Below are positions 48,668-58,340 of a DNA stretch of 64,000 bases, one piece after another. A program made the position numbers and the translations under genes. A model generated the notes under the pieces. That model worked only from the letters and a program-made list of their open reading frames with translations. It searched no databases and was not told the DNA's origin. The DNA is from Serratia rubidaea (GTDB lineage: Bacteria; Pseudomonadota; Gammaproteobacteria; Enterobacterales; Enterobacteriaceae). Each line of letters begins with the position of its first letter. Within the stretch, counting starts at the first letter, position 1. The DNA lies in contig LR590463.1 in NCBI GenBank assembly GCA_901472405.1, positions 1,984,001-2,048,000 on the forward strand, read 5' to 3'.

Positions 48668-49417
48668 TTAGACGTCGAAGCGGCCGAACAGCTGATAGCG
48701 GCTGCCGGGATACAGCAAGCGCGCCGAGGTGACCACGGTTTTGCCCGACCAGGTGCGGCGATGGATCAGCAGGCAGGGTTCGCGCTCTTCCAGCTGCAGC
48801 AGTTCGCGCTCCTGTTTGCTGGCGACTACCGCCTCGACGATATGCTCGCCAGCGGTCAGGGGCGCGGCCTGCGTCAGGTAGATATAGGGCGTCACCCGGT
48901 CGAAATCCTGCTTGAGATAGTCGGGCGCGGCCAGCGGATTGACGCAGCGGTTTTCCAACTGCACCGGCATCTCGTTTTCATAGTGGACGATCTGCGAATA
49001 GAACAGCTGCTGACCCGGCGCCATGCCCAGCGCGGCGGCCTCTTCATCGCTGGCGGTGCGCGCCGTTACCTGCAGCACCTTACTGCTGTGGCGGTGGCCG
49101 CGGGCGGCGATTTCGTCGGCGATGTTATGCACTTCCAGCAGCGCGGTGTGCGCCTTGGCTTCGGCGACGAAGGTGCCGACGCCCTGCATGCGCACCAGAA
49201 AGCCTTCGCTGGTCAGTTCGCGCAGCGCACGGTTGATGGTCATGCGGCTGACGCCCAGCTCCGCCACCATTTCGCTCTCCGAGGGGACGCGCTGGTGCGG
49301 CTGCCAGTGGCCGGCGCGGATTTGATCCACGATCGCCTGTTTCACCCGCTGGTAGATGGGGGCAGGGGTATCGCTCATGGCCGTAGCCAGTTGTAACACG
49401 CTCTGTTGATCAACCAC
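48668..49417 (-). CDS. hutC: Histidine-utilisation repressor HutC
   Basis: 249-residue GntR/HutC-family regulator. The winged helix RVPSESEMVAELGVSRMTIN and RALRELTSEGFLVRMQGVGT are typical; the UTRA domain follows and binds urocanate. A GTG at 49417 with GAGGTT 8 bases before is chosen because the N-terminal extension (LQLATAMSDTPAPIYQRVK) resembles other HutC proteins; ATG at 49378 is an alternative. It is divergent from hutF. Confidence 0.9.
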   Translation of the reverse strand: MVDQQSVLQLATAMSDTPAPIYQRVKQAIVDQIRAGHWQPHQRVPSESEMVAELGVSRMTINRALRELTSEGFLVRMQGVGTFVAEAKAHTALLEVHNIADEIAARGHRHSSKVLQVTARTASDEEAAALGMAPGQQLFYSQIVHYENEMPVQLENRCVNPLAAPDYLKQDFDRVTPYIYLTQAAPLTAGEHIVEAVVASKQERELLQLEEREPCLLIHRRTWSGKTVVTSARLLYPGSRYQLFGRFDV

Positions 49418-49476
49418 GACGTTAACCTCGTCAAATAAAAAAATAATAACATCAGTTTACTGTTGATTAGGGTATC

Positions 49477-49494
49477 TGTATATGTATATACAAG
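49477..49494. promoter_or_regulatory. HutC operator in the hutC-hutF interval
   Basis: TGTATATGTATATACAAG contains the same TGTATATACAA core as the site upstream of hutI. Located between divergent hutC and hutF, it would allow repression of hutFD and autoregulation of hutC. Confidence 0.65.
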
Positions 49495-49591
49495 TAATAG
49501 CCGATTCTCCAGAATAATGTTACCGGCTTGAAACATTTACCTGTGCGCGCGCCGCGCGCTTTCGCCGTCACACCAACGTTGGAATACTGCT

Positions 49592-50963
49592 ATGCCTGCT
49601 TACTACGCTAAACGCGCACTGCTTCCCACCGGCTGGGCGCACGCCGTCCGGCTGGACGTCGACGCTCATGGTTTTCTTACCCAGGTTACCCCGGATGCCA
49701 GCCCGGAAGGCTGCGCGCTGCTGCATGGCGACGTGGTGCCCGGCATGCCGAACCTGCACTCGCACGCGTTTCAGCGGGTGATGGCGGGGCTGGCCGAAGT
49801 GGCGGGCGATCCGCAGGACAGTTTCTGGACCTGGCGCGATCTGATGTACCGCCTGGTGCAGCGCCTGACGCCGGAGCAGGTCGAAATTATCGCCCGTCAA
49901 CTGTATATCGAAATGTTGCAGGGCGGCTACACCCAGGTGGCGGAGTTTCATTATCTGCATCATGACGCTGACGGCAAGCCGTACGCCGACCGCGGCGAAA
50001 TGACCGGCCGCCTCAGCCGCGCCGCGCAGCAGGCGGGCATCGGCATGACGCTGCTGCCGGTGCTGTACAGCTACGCCGGCTTCGGCGCGCAGCCGGCGCA
50101 GGCGGGGCAGCGGCGCTTTATTCAGGATGTGGACGGCTATCTGAGCCAGCAGCAGATTATCGCCCGCCAGTTGGCGGAGATGCCGCTGCAGAATCAGGGC
50201 GTGTGCTTCCATTCGCTGCGCGCGGTGGAACTGACGCAGATGCAGCAGGTGCTGGCGCAGGCCGACCGCACGCTGCCGGTGCATATTCATATCGCTGAAC
50301 AGCAAAAAGAGGTGAACGACTGTCTGCAGTGGAGCGGCCAGCGCCCGGTGGCGTGGCTGTATGAACACCTGCCGGTCGACAGCCGCTGGTGTCTGGTGCA
50401 CGCCACCCATCTGGATAACGCCGAGCTGGAGCAACTGGCGCACAGCCGGGCGGTGGCGGGGCTGTGCCTGACCACCGAGGCCAACCTGGGCGACGGCATC
50501 TTCCCCGGCGACGCCTATCTGCAACGTCAGGGGCGCTGGGGCATCGGCTCGGACAGCCACGTCTCGCTGAATGTGGTGGAGGAGCTGCGCTGGTTTGAAT
50601 ATGGCCAGCGGCTGCGCGACCAGCGCCGCAACCGCCTGACCACGGCGGCGCAGTCGTCGGTGGGTGATGTGCTGTATCAGCAGGCGCTGCAAGGGGGGCG
50701 CTCAGGCCTGCGGCGCGCCGATCGGCCGTCTGCAGAGCGGCTACCGCGCCGACTGGCTGGTGCTGGACGGCGACGATCCCTATCTGGCGGCGGCGCCGGA
50801 CGCGGCAATTCTCAACCGCTGGCTGTTTGCCGGCGGTAAGGCGCAGATCCGCGACGTGTTTGTCGCCGGCGCGCAGGTGATTGAGCAGGGGCGTCATGCG
50901 CTGCAGCAGCAGAGCCGCGCCGAGTTTATGCAGGTGCTGAAAACCTTCCAGCAGGAGGCGTAA
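49592..50963 (+). CDS. hutF: Formiminoglutamate deiminase HutF (one frameshift)
   Basis: About 457 residues after repair. Amidohydrolase with the metal HxH in MPNLHSHAFQRVM, VHIHIAEQQKEV, CLVHATHLDN and the late Asp in GSDSHVSLN. It converts N-formiminoglutamate to N-formylglutamate, which HutG then uses; this defines the five-enzyme rather than the HutG/HutE four-step route. The frame breaks in a G6 run at 50694-50699. Its TAA overlaps the hutD ATG. Confidence 0.92.
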
Positions 50964-51524
50964 TGCAGATCAACCGTTTTGATTTTGCCTCGCTGCCGGT
51001 CAGCCCGTGGCGCAACGGCGGCGGCGAGACGCGTGAAATTGTCTGCCAGCCGGCGGAGGGCGCGAATTTCGACTGGCGGGCCAGCATTGCCACCATCGCG
51101 CAGGACGGGCCGTTTTCCGCCTTCGACGGCATCGACCGCTCGATTACCCTGCTGGAGGGCGACGGCGTGCGGCTGGTCGGCGACGGCATCGACCATCGGC
51201 TGGCGATGACGGGCGAACCCTTTGCCTTCTCCGGCGATGTGGCGCTGCAGGCGCAGCTGTTGGGGGGGCGTCAGCCAGGATTTCAATATTATGACCCGGC
51301 GCGGACGCTGGTGCGCCACGGTGCGGCGGCAGACGGCGGCGTGCGAGCTGCCGGCCGGCCATGCCGGCGTCTGGTACGTGCTGCGCGGCGACTGGCGGCT
51401 GCCGGCGGATGTCCGGCTCGGCGCCCGGCAGGGCGGCTGGTGGCCGGAGAGTGCCCAAGGGGGGCCGGCGGTGCCGCAGAGCGACGATGCGCTGGCGCTG
51501 TGGGCCGATCTCAGCCGGGTGTAA
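50963..51524 (+). CDS. hutD: HutD-family cupin protein (one frameshift)
   Basis: About 187 residues after repair in the G7 run near 51255. SPWRNGGGETREIVCQP with FDWRASIATIAQDGPFS are the conserved HutD blocks, and QDFNIMTRRGR follows the frameshift. HutD is a bicupin proposed to govern the upper level of hut expression in Pseudomonas. Translationally coupled to hutF. Confidence 0.88.
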
Positions 51525-51605
51525 ACGCCGGTAGTCTCTGCGGCTGAGTTATGGGATTATGCGGGGTCTTGGGGGTATGTTCCCCGTCAGGGCAGAGAAG
51601 GATAC

Positions 51606-52607
51606 ATGGCTTCGCTGAAAGACGTTGCAAAACTGGCCGGGGTGTCGTTGATGACGGTGTCCCGCGCCATCAACGAACCCGATAAACTGCGGGCGGAAAC
51701 CTACCGCCGGGTAAAGCAGGCTATCGATCAACTGGAGTATGTGCCGGATATGGCCGCCCGCCGTATTCGCGGCGACGGCGGCCGGGTGCAGACCATCGGC
51801 GTGCTGGCGCTGGATACCGCCACCACGCCGTTTTCGGTCGAAATGATTTTGTCGATAGAAAAAACCGCGCGCGAACACGGCTGGAACAGCTTTGTCGTCA
51901 ATCTGTTTGACGATGAATCGGCGGAGCATACGGTGGATCTATTGCTGGCGCACCGGCCGGACGGCGTGATTTTCACCGCCATGGGGCTGCGTCAGGTCAC
52001 GCTGCCGGCCAAGCTGCTGGATAAGCGGCTGGTGCTGGCCAACTGTTTCAGCCGTACGCAGCGCATCGCCAGCTATATCCCGGATGATGAACAGGGGCAG
52101 TATGACGCGGCGCGCGCGCTGATCGCCAAAGGCTACCGCGCGCCGCTGTGCATCTATCTGCCGGAAGACGTGCCGGCGGCGGTGCTGCGCCGGCGCGGGC
52201 TGGAGCGCGCCTGGCGGGACGGCGGCGGCGACATCGCGCAGCTGCGCCAGTATCACCTCAACCTGAGCGGCGGCGATGAGCATTACCGCGACTGCGTCGA
52301 ACTGCTGGCGCGCCATTTTTCGCCCGGGCGGCAGGAGTGCGACGTGGTGGTGTGCGGTAACGACCGGGTGGCGTTTCTGGTGTATCAGACGCTGCTGGCG
52401 CAGGGGTGGCGCATCCCGCAGCAGGTGGCGGTGCTGGGGTATGACAACATGGTGGGGATTGGCGATCTGTTCCAGCCGCCGCTCACCACTGTGCAACTGC
52501 CGCATTACGAGCTGGGCCGTCAGGCGGCGCTGCACCTGATCGAACAACGCGAGCACCTTGAGAGCGTCAAGGTGCCGTGTCCGCTGCTGCTGCGCGCGTC
52601 GCTGTAG
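51606..52607 (+). CDS. cscR: LacI-family sucrose repressor CscR
   Basis: 333 residues. N-terminal HTH SLKDVAKLAGVSLMTVSRAI with hinge MAARRIRG, then a periplasmic-binding-protein-like core. Its position, convergent with the cscBA genes, and the LacI-type operators before cscB support the CscR assignment. GAAGGATAC precedes the ATG. Confidence 0.85.
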   Translation: MASLKDVAKLAGVSLMTVSRAINEPDKLRAETYRRVKQAIDQLEYVPDMAARRIRGDGGRVQTIGVLALDTATTPFSVEMILSIEKTAREHGWNSFVVNLFDDESAEHTVDLLLAHRPDGVIFTAMGLRQVTLPAKLLDKRLVLANCFSRTQRIASYIPDDEQGQYDAARALIAKGYRAPLCIYLPEDVPAAVLRRRGLERAWRDGGGDIAQLRQYHLNLSGGDEHYRDCVELLARHFSPGRQECDVVVCGNDRVAFLVYQTLLAQGWRIPQQVAVLGYDNMVGIGDLFQPPLTTVQLPHYELGRQAALHLIEQREHLESVKVPCPLLLRASL

Positions 52608-52617
52608 GTTGGCTGTG

Positions 52618-52637
52618 CGGCCCGGCGCACCGGGCCG
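52618..52637. terminator. Bidirectional hairpin between cscR and cscA
   Basis: CGGCCCGG and CCGGGCCG are exact complements around CGCA, placed between the stops of two convergent genes. Confidence 0.65.
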
Positions 52638-52643
52638 TAAGGG

Positions 52644-54086
52644 TTAGCGCCAGATGCTGTCCAGCGTCCAGCCGGCGATCGCGCTGAAGTACGCCGCGCC
52701 GCCTTCGGCAAACAGGCTCAGCCGGCGGTCGCCGTCCAGCGGGTAGATGCGGCTGGTCAGGCAGGCCTTGCCGTCGTTGACGAACACCTCCAGCGAAGAA
52801 CGATCGATAAACAGCCGCAGCTGCAAAGATACGCCGGCGGGCAGCGGTACGCTGCGGCAACCGCACAGCGCCGGATCGTCGCTGAACCGCTCAAGCACCA
52901 GCCGGTGCGCCTGATTATCCACATACAGCCGTGCCGCGCCGCCCAGGCTGATGCCGTAGCGTTCGGCGTCGCTGTCGGCCGTATCCAGCGTCAGCTGCAG
53001 TTCGTGCAGCTCATCCTCCAGCGGCAGCCGCTGGTTGCGGCAGCGCACCGCGTCAAACTGGCGTACGGCGCCGCGCAGCGCCGTCAGTTCGCGCGCCGGC
53101 TGCATACGCAGCTGGCCGTCGGCGCCGAGCGACAGTTCACGCGGCAGCGTCAACGCGCCGGCCCAGCCGTGCGCCTTGCTGGGCATCGGCGACTCCCACA
53201 TATCCATCCAGCCGAACAGCAGGCGACGGCCATCGGCGGCGGTGAAGGTCTGCGGCGCGTAAAAATCATGCCCGGCGTCCAGCTCGCTAAACGGCTGGGT
53301 GACCGTGAATGCGCCGTCCGGCTGCCAGTTGCCGAGCAGGTAGCCGCTCTGGAAGCGGTTGCGATAGCGGTAGCCCTGCGCCGCCAGCCCCTGCGGCGAA
53401 AAGACCAGCAGCTGGCGTTCCCCCAGCGGGAAGAAGTCCGGGCATTCCCACATATAGCCCTGCCGGGCGTGCTCGGCGGCGGCCAGCACCCGTTCAAAGC
53501 GCCAGTTGCGCAGATCGTCGGAGCGGTACAGCCGCACCTGACCCAGATCGTGCTCTTTGGCACCGATGACCATCCACCACTGCCCGTCCTGTTGCCACAC
53601 TTTCGGATCGCGGAAGTGCATAATGCCTTCCGGCGGCGTCAGTACCGCACCGTGCTTGGTGAAATGGATGCCGTCCTCGCTGGTGGCCAGACACTGTACC
53701 TCGCGCAGCTGCGAGTCGTCGCCCGGCTCGCCGAGCCAGACGTGGCCGGTATACAGCAGCGTCAGCACGCCGTGATCATCGACCGCGCAGCCGGAGAAGC
53801 AGCCGTCGCGGTCGTCGGCGTCGCCGGGCGCCAGCGCGATCGGCTGATGCTGCCAGTGCACCAGATCGCGGCTGGTGGCGTGCCCCCAGTGCATCGGCCC
53901 CCAGTGCTCATCGAAGGGGTGGTGCTGATAAAACGCGTGGTACACCCCGTCGATGCAAATCAGTCCGTTGGGGTCGTTAATCCAGCCGGCCTGCGCGGCC
54001 AGGTGGAAACGCGGGTACAGGTCGTCCTGACGCGCGGCGCGCAGCTTTTCTACGGCGTGGTCGGCCTGGGCTAAAAGTTCTTTCAT
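52644..54086 (-). CDS. cscA: Sucrose hydrolase / invertase CscA (GH32)
   Basis: 480-residue glycoside hydrolase family 32 enzyme. The nucleophile Asp is in AGWINDPNGLI, the stabilising Asp in HFRDPKV, and the acid/base Glu in YMWECPDFF, followed by the C-terminal beta-sandwich (LFIDRSSLEVFVNDG). It splits unphosphorylated cytoplasmic sucrose to glucose and fructose. The ATG overlaps the cscB stop (ATGA). Confidence 0.93.
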   Translation of the reverse strand: MKELLAQADHAVEKLRAARQDDLYPRFHLAAQAGWINDPNGLICIDGVYHAFYQHHPFDEHWGPMHWGHATSRDLVHWQHQPIALAPGDADDRDGCFSGCAVDDHGVLTLLYTGHVWLGEPGDDSQLREVQCLATSEDGIHFTKHGAVLTPPEGIMHFRDPKVWQQDGQWWMVIGAKEHDLGQVRLYRSDDLRNWRFERVLAAAEHARQGYMWECPDFFPLGERQLLVFSPQGLAAQGYRYRNRFQSGYLLGNWQPDGAFTVTQPFSELDAGHDFYAPQTFTAADGRRLLFGWMDMWESPMPSKAHGWAGALTLPRELSLGADGQLRMQPARELTALRGAVRQFDAVRCRNQRLPLEDELHELQLTLDTADSDAERYGISLGGAARLYVDNQAHRLVLERFSDDPALCGCRSVPLPAGVSLQLRLFIDRSSLEVFVNDGKACLTSRIYPLDGDRRLSLFAEGGAAYFSAIAGWTLDSIWR

Positions 54087-55333
54087 TGGCTTGGCTCGCT
54101 TAAAGGATGAATGTTGCGCTTGCCGCCGGCGGTTTCGCCGCGCAGCAGCCAGCAGGAGAGCAGGGTGGTGGCCGCCACCGCACAGCCCATCAGCAGATAG
54201 GTATCGGCAAAGCCGATGCGGTCATAGCCGTAACCGGCCAGCGGCGACAGGAAGCTGGCCATCACCTGGGTAATAAACTGGAACCCCACCAGATACAGCG
54301 TGGAGGAGAGGCGGCTGTCGAAGCGCGTGGCGATATATTTGAAAATGGCGATCAGCAGGATCGGCAGCTCAACGGCGTGCAGCAGCTTCATCAGCGAGAT
54401 CAGCAGCGCGCCGCTGACCAGGCCGGAGCCGACCATGCGCAGCGCCATAACGGCGCCCGCCAGCAGCAGCCCCTGTTTGGCGCCGATGCGGTTAACCAGC
54501 AGCGGCGCTAAAAACATGCCGCCGGCCTCCAGAAATACCTGCAGCGAGTTAAGAAAACCGTACATCTCATTGCCCTGCTGCGGCGTGGCGAACTGGGCGG
54601 CGAAGTAGACCGAAAACTGCTGGTCGAACACGTTATATACGCTGATGCCGAGGACGAAAATCACCAGCGCCCAGAAGCCGGGCAGGCGCAGCAGCGCCAC
54701 GGCGTCCTGCAGCCGCAGGTTTTCCGTTTTACCGTACTCCAGCTCGGCCATGGCGTTGGCCTTCAGCTCGCGTACCTGGCTGAGCAGCAGCAGGAACACC
54801 ACCGCGGACGCCGACGCCAGCCAGAAATTGATGTTCGGGTTGATATTAAAAAGAAAGCCGGCCAGAAAGGTGGCGCTGGCCCAGCCGAGCGAGCCCCACA
54901 TGCGGGCGCGGCCGAATTCGAAGCCGACGATGCGGCTGACGCGCTCGGTATAGGACTCCAGTGCGCCGATGCCGGCGAAGAAGGTGGCGCCGATAAACAC
55001 GCCGCCGACCAGCGCCCCCAGCAGCAGATTGCTCGCCAGCAGCGGGGCGTAGACGTAGATAAAGAACGGGCCGGTCAGCAGCAGCATCACGCCGAGGTAC
55101 TGCAGCAGGTGTTTGCGCAGGCCGAGCTTATCCTGAATAAACCCGTACAGCGGCTGGGCGCACAGCGCCACCAGTGAGATTGCAGAGAAGATCAGCCCGG
55201 TTTCTGCGCCTTTCAGGCCGATCTTTTGGTTCAGCCACAGCGAAATCAGCGAAAAGCTGGATGACCAGGTAAAGAAAAAGAAGAACAGCAGGCCACTCAG
55301 CAGAAGGTAATATTTTTTTGTTTTGCGGTTCAC
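54083..55333 (-). CDS. cscB: Sucrose:H+ symporter CscB
   Basis: 416 residues, twelve hydrophobic segments, of the LacY/oligosaccharide:H+ symporter family. YYLLLSGLLFFFFFTWSSSF begins helix I, and ALCAQPLYGFIQDKLGLRKH holds the family loop between helices II and III. Operators and a CRP site lie upstream. A separate cscK fructokinase gene is not seen in the window. Confidence 0.9.
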   Translation of the reverse strand: MNRKTKKYYLLLSGLLFFFFFTWSSSFSLISLWLNQKIGLKGAETGLIFSAISLVALCAQPLYGFIQDKLGLRKHLLQYLGVMLLLTGPFFIYVYAPLLASNLLLGALVGGVFIGATFFAGIGALESYTERVSRIVGFEFGRARMWGSLGWASATFLAGFLFNINPNINFWLASASAVVFLLLLSQVRELKANAMAELEYGKTENLRLQDAVALLRLPGFWALVIFVLGISVYNVFDQQFSVYFAAQFATPQQGNEMYGFLNSLQVFLEAGGMFLAPLLVNRIGAKQGLLLAGAVMALRMVGSGLVSGALLISLMKLLHAVELPILLIAIFKYIATRFDSRLSSTLYLVGFQFITQVMASFLSPLAGYGYDRIGFADTYLLMGCAVAATTLLSCWLLRGETAGGKRNIHPLSEPSQ

Positions 55334-55366
55334 GATGATGCCCTGGTAGAGGAAGATAGCCTGATT

Positions 55367-55442
55367 GTTAACGTTAACTTTTGCCGGTTGGAAGTCACCT
55401 TAGGTGATGATTGCGATGTTAATCACAAAAGTTAACGTTAAC
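55367..55442. promoter_or_regulatory. Two CscR operators before cscB
   Basis: GTTAACGTTAAC occurs twice, at 55367-55378 and 55431-55442, 64 bases apart. The AACGTT centre is typical of LacI-family operators. The spacing of about six helical turns permits looping. Confidence 0.75.
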
Positions 55443-55452
55443 ATTTTGGCGC

Positions 55453-55468
55453 TGTGATCGCTATCACG
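55453..55468. promoter_or_regulatory. CRP site upstream of cscB
   Basis: TGTGATCGCTATCACG matches the CRP consensus TGTGA-N6-TCACA at nine of ten positions. It lies just beyond the second CscR operator, on the promoter side of cscB, consistent with catabolite control. Confidence 0.75.
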
Positions 55469-55485
55469 TACGTCCGGCGGAGAGG

Positions 55486-56795
55486 TCAGGCCGCGTCGAG
55501 CGGCCGCAGATGGTCGTCGCGCCGCAGCGTCATCAGCGCCAGCAGGCTGACCAGCGAAGCGGCCACCACGTAATAGGCCGGCATATCGATATTGCCGGTT
55601 TCGCGGATCAGGCCGGTGATAATCAGCCCGGCGGAGCCGGAGAACACCGCGTTGGAGAGCGAATAGGCCAGCCCCAGCCCGGTATAGCGCACCCTGGTGG
55701 GGAACATTTCCGCCAGCATCGCCGGCCCGGGGCCGGCCAGCAGCCCGACCACCGCCCCGGCCACCAGCACCGCCGCGCCTTTTTGCCACAGCGCCGCGCC
55801 GGCGTCCTGCAGCAGATGCAACAGCGGGAAGGTAAACAGGATCACCGCGCTGATTGCGCCGACCATCACCGCTTTGCGCCCCAGCCGATCGCTGAGGATG
55901 CCGGCGGGCAGAATGGTCAGGGCAAAGCCGACGTTGGCCAGCACGGTGGCCGCCAGCGCCTGTTGCAGCGTGGCGTGCAGCGAGGTTTGCAGATAGGCGG
56001 GCATCACCACCAGAAAGGTGTAGCCGGCGGCCGACCAGCCCATCATCCGGCCAATGCCGACGGCAATGGTTTTGGCCACGGCGAGCGGTGCGGCCGCGGC
56101 CGGACGTTCAGCGGCCGCAGGCTGCTGCTGCGCCTGAGTGAAGCTGGGCGTCTCCTCCAGTTTCAGCCGCAGCCACAGCGCCAGTGCGCCGAGCGGCAGC
56201 GCCAGCAGGAACGGGATGCGCCAGCCCCAGTCGTGCAGCTGCTCGACGGTGAGCAGCGCGCTGAGCAGCGCCACCAGCCCGGCGCCCGCCAGCAGCCCGA
56301 ACGCGACGGTCAGCGACTGCCAGGCGCCGAAGCGGCCGCGCTTGCCGAGCGGGGCGAACTCGGTCATCAGCGCCACCGCACCGCCGAACTCGCCGCCGGC
56401 GGACAGCCCCTGCAGCATGCGCAGCAGCGTCAGCAGTAGCGGGCGGCGACGCCGATCGAGGCGTAGGTCGGCATCACGCCGATCAGCGCGGTGGTAAGCG
56501 TCATCAGCAACACCACCACGATCAGCGTCGGCCGCCGGCCGATCCGGTCGCCGATGCGGCCAAAGATCACCGCGCCGATGGGGCGGCAGAAAAACGCCAG
56601 CGCAAAGGCGGCGTAGGCCAGGATCAGGCTGGTGACGGCGTTTTCGCCCTGCAGGGTGAAGAAGTTGGCGGCGATCACCGTGGCCAGAAAGCCGTATACG
56701 CCAAATTCGTACCACTCAATAAAGTTGCCGACCGAACCGGCCAGCAGCGCCTGACGTGAACGGCGGCTGTCTATCACGGCGGAGTGTGCTGTCAT
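55486..56795 (-). CDS. MHS-type metabolite:H+ symporter, MFS (one frameshift)
   Basis: About 436 residues after repair near 56438. SVGNFIEWYEFGVYGFLATV is the opening of the metabolite:H+ symporter family (ShiA, KgtP, ProP), with GRIGDRIGRRPTLI as the MFS loop and GGEFGGAVALMTEFAPLGKR in the middle. Substrate is a small organic acid or osmolyte; sequence cannot decide. It is transcribed toward cscB but is a separate unit. Confidence 0.82.
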
Positions 56796-57128
56796 GCTGT
56801 TCCTTAACCTGAATCATCAGGGAAAACGCTATGACTCAATGATTGCACGTTTTGTCGGCAGGCTGACAATGGATTGTCCGGATCGTGATCAAGGAAACGG
56901 TAGCCACGGAAAAGTAGAGCAAACAGCGGCAGTTAAGGGGCGATGATGTGCTCGGGTTGGCAAACCGGCAGGGCGGTTAGTTTATTTTGTGTACAGTTTG
57001 GGTTATACCCTATCTCTATGGAGGAGCGTGAGCAGAGGATCCACCTGCATGCTGTGGGGCGTGCTTGGGCCAGTGCGCCATGTGGGAGAATGCCTCATAA
57101 CCTTATCTGAATACATAAAGGTATCGGT
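56796..57128. other. Divergent intergenic region with the RTX upstream element (copy 2)
   Basis: 333 bases. TTTGGGTTATACCCTATCTC at 56997-57016 matches the element before the first RTX gene (23357), including TTATTT exactly 22 bases before TATACCC. No gene is supported in this stretch. Confidence 0.5.
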
Positions 57129-58253
57129 ATGAATAATCTGAAATTAACCACCTTGCCCTGGCTGGAGAATAATGCGCTCAGCCAGGGTATCGGCGCATTA
57201 TTACCGCAACTACCCAATATTATTCTGGGTACCGGAGGCGATGATCTCCTGAAAGGGAGTAACGGTAAGGATTGGGTGTTTGGTTTTGCCGGAGATGACA
57301 TTATCAAACTTAATACGCCGGAAAATGATGCTGATACGGTATTTGCCGGCGATGGTGACGATGAAATTTACACCGGCGATAACGCAACGGTTTTTGCTGG
57401 CGCGGGCAACGACTCTCTGCGCATGACCGAGAGCAGCACGATCTTTATGGGCGACGGAGATGACCGGGTTGATGCCGGGCTGGATGTTCATGGGCACAAC
57501 ACGGTGTTTGGCGGCGATGGCAATGACCGCATCAATTTTAACTACGGCATATACTGGGGTATTCATTATGGCATCGACGATCCCCCAAGAGAGATTATGC
57601 CGGAAGACGATGTCATCTACGGCGGCGCCGGTGATGATTGGATACAGCCGATGGGTGAGAACAATCTGGTGCATGGTGATGAGGGCAACGATCTGATTAG
57701 CGTCGAACTCTTGCTGCAGACACCCACGGATAACGGGCGTTTATACGGTGATGACGGGGACGATAAAATTTATATCGTGAATGAGCCATTCCCCGGCTAT
57801 AACATTGGTCAGTTAGGCACCCATTTTAACCTCGACGGCGGGGCCGGCAATGATTTGCTGCTCTCTTCCTCGTCCGGTGGCGATACGCTGACCGGCGGCA
57901 GCGGCAATGATGTCTTTTTATATGAATGGGTTGGCGCAACCAGCGCTAAAGATCCCGACATTATCACCGATTTCACCTTCAACGAGCAGGAACAAGATAA
58001 GATTAACCTCCGTGAGCTCAACGAGAGCGGTTATGAATACTATGACAACTTGATCGGCTGGGAGGTAGACAGCGACCTGACCTTTATCGGCTATCAGCCG
58101 TTCAGCGGCAATGGCAAGGAAGTGCGGCTGGAGCATACGGCAGAAGGCACCAACGTTGAAGTGGATCCCTTCGTTGAACCGAGTGCGGAGCTGTTTCAAA
58201 TCCAACTTGTCGGCGTGACGCAAGAACTGACGCAAGAGGCCTTCATACTTTGA
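57129..58253 (+). CDS. RTX-repeat protein, probable type I secretion substrate (copy 2)
   Basis: 374 residues, no Sec signal. Calcium-binding nonapeptide-type repeats recur (GGDGNDRIN, GGAGDDWIQ, GDEGNDLIS, GDDGDDKIY, GGAGNDLLL, GGSGNDVFL). NEQEQDKINLRELNESG and the terminal GVTQELTQEAFIL equal or closely follow the paralogue at 23498, as do the N-terminal LPNIILGTGGDDLLKGSNGKD and the middle GGDTLTGG. No enzymatic domain is visible. The two copies share a plan (about 360-374 residues) and an upstream element, so they are probably co-regulated and exported by the same ABC system, absent from this window. Confidence 0.8.
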   Translation: MNNLKLTTLPWLENNALSQGIGALLPQLPNIILGTGGDDLLKGSNGKDWVFGFAGDDIIKLNTPENDADTVFAGDGDDEIYTGDNATVFAGAGNDSLRMTESSTIFMGDGDDRVDAGLDVHGHNTVFGGDGNDRINFNYGIYWGIHYGIDDPPREIMPEDDVIYGGAGDDWIQPMGENNLVHGDEGNDLISVELLLQTPTDNGRLYGDDGDDKIYIVNEPFPGYNIGQLGTHFNLDGGAGNDLLLSSSSGGDTLTGGSGNDVFLYEWVGATSAKDPDIITDFTFNEQEQDKINLRELNESGYEYYDNLIGWEVDSDLTFIGYQPFSGNGKEVRLEHTAEGTNVEVDPFVEPSAELFQIQLVGVTQELTQEAFIL

Positions 58254-58304
58254 ATGTGTAGGGCATGCAACATGGCATGGATGGCGATCGCCACGGTAGT
58301 TCTG

Positions 58305-58325
58305 GCCCCCTCCGGTTGAGGGGGC
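58305..58325. terminator. Hairpin between RTX copy 2 and the dehydrogenase operon
   Basis: GCCCCCTC (58305-58312) and GAGGGGGC (58318-58325) are exact complements around CGGTT, between two convergent stops. Confidence 0.65.
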
Positions 58326-58340
58326 GCAGAAATGCAGGGG

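Noticed and set aside
52905-54074. 389-residue frame antisense to cscA
   Set aside because: Shadow of the GH32 gene; no recognisable motif and no ribosome site.
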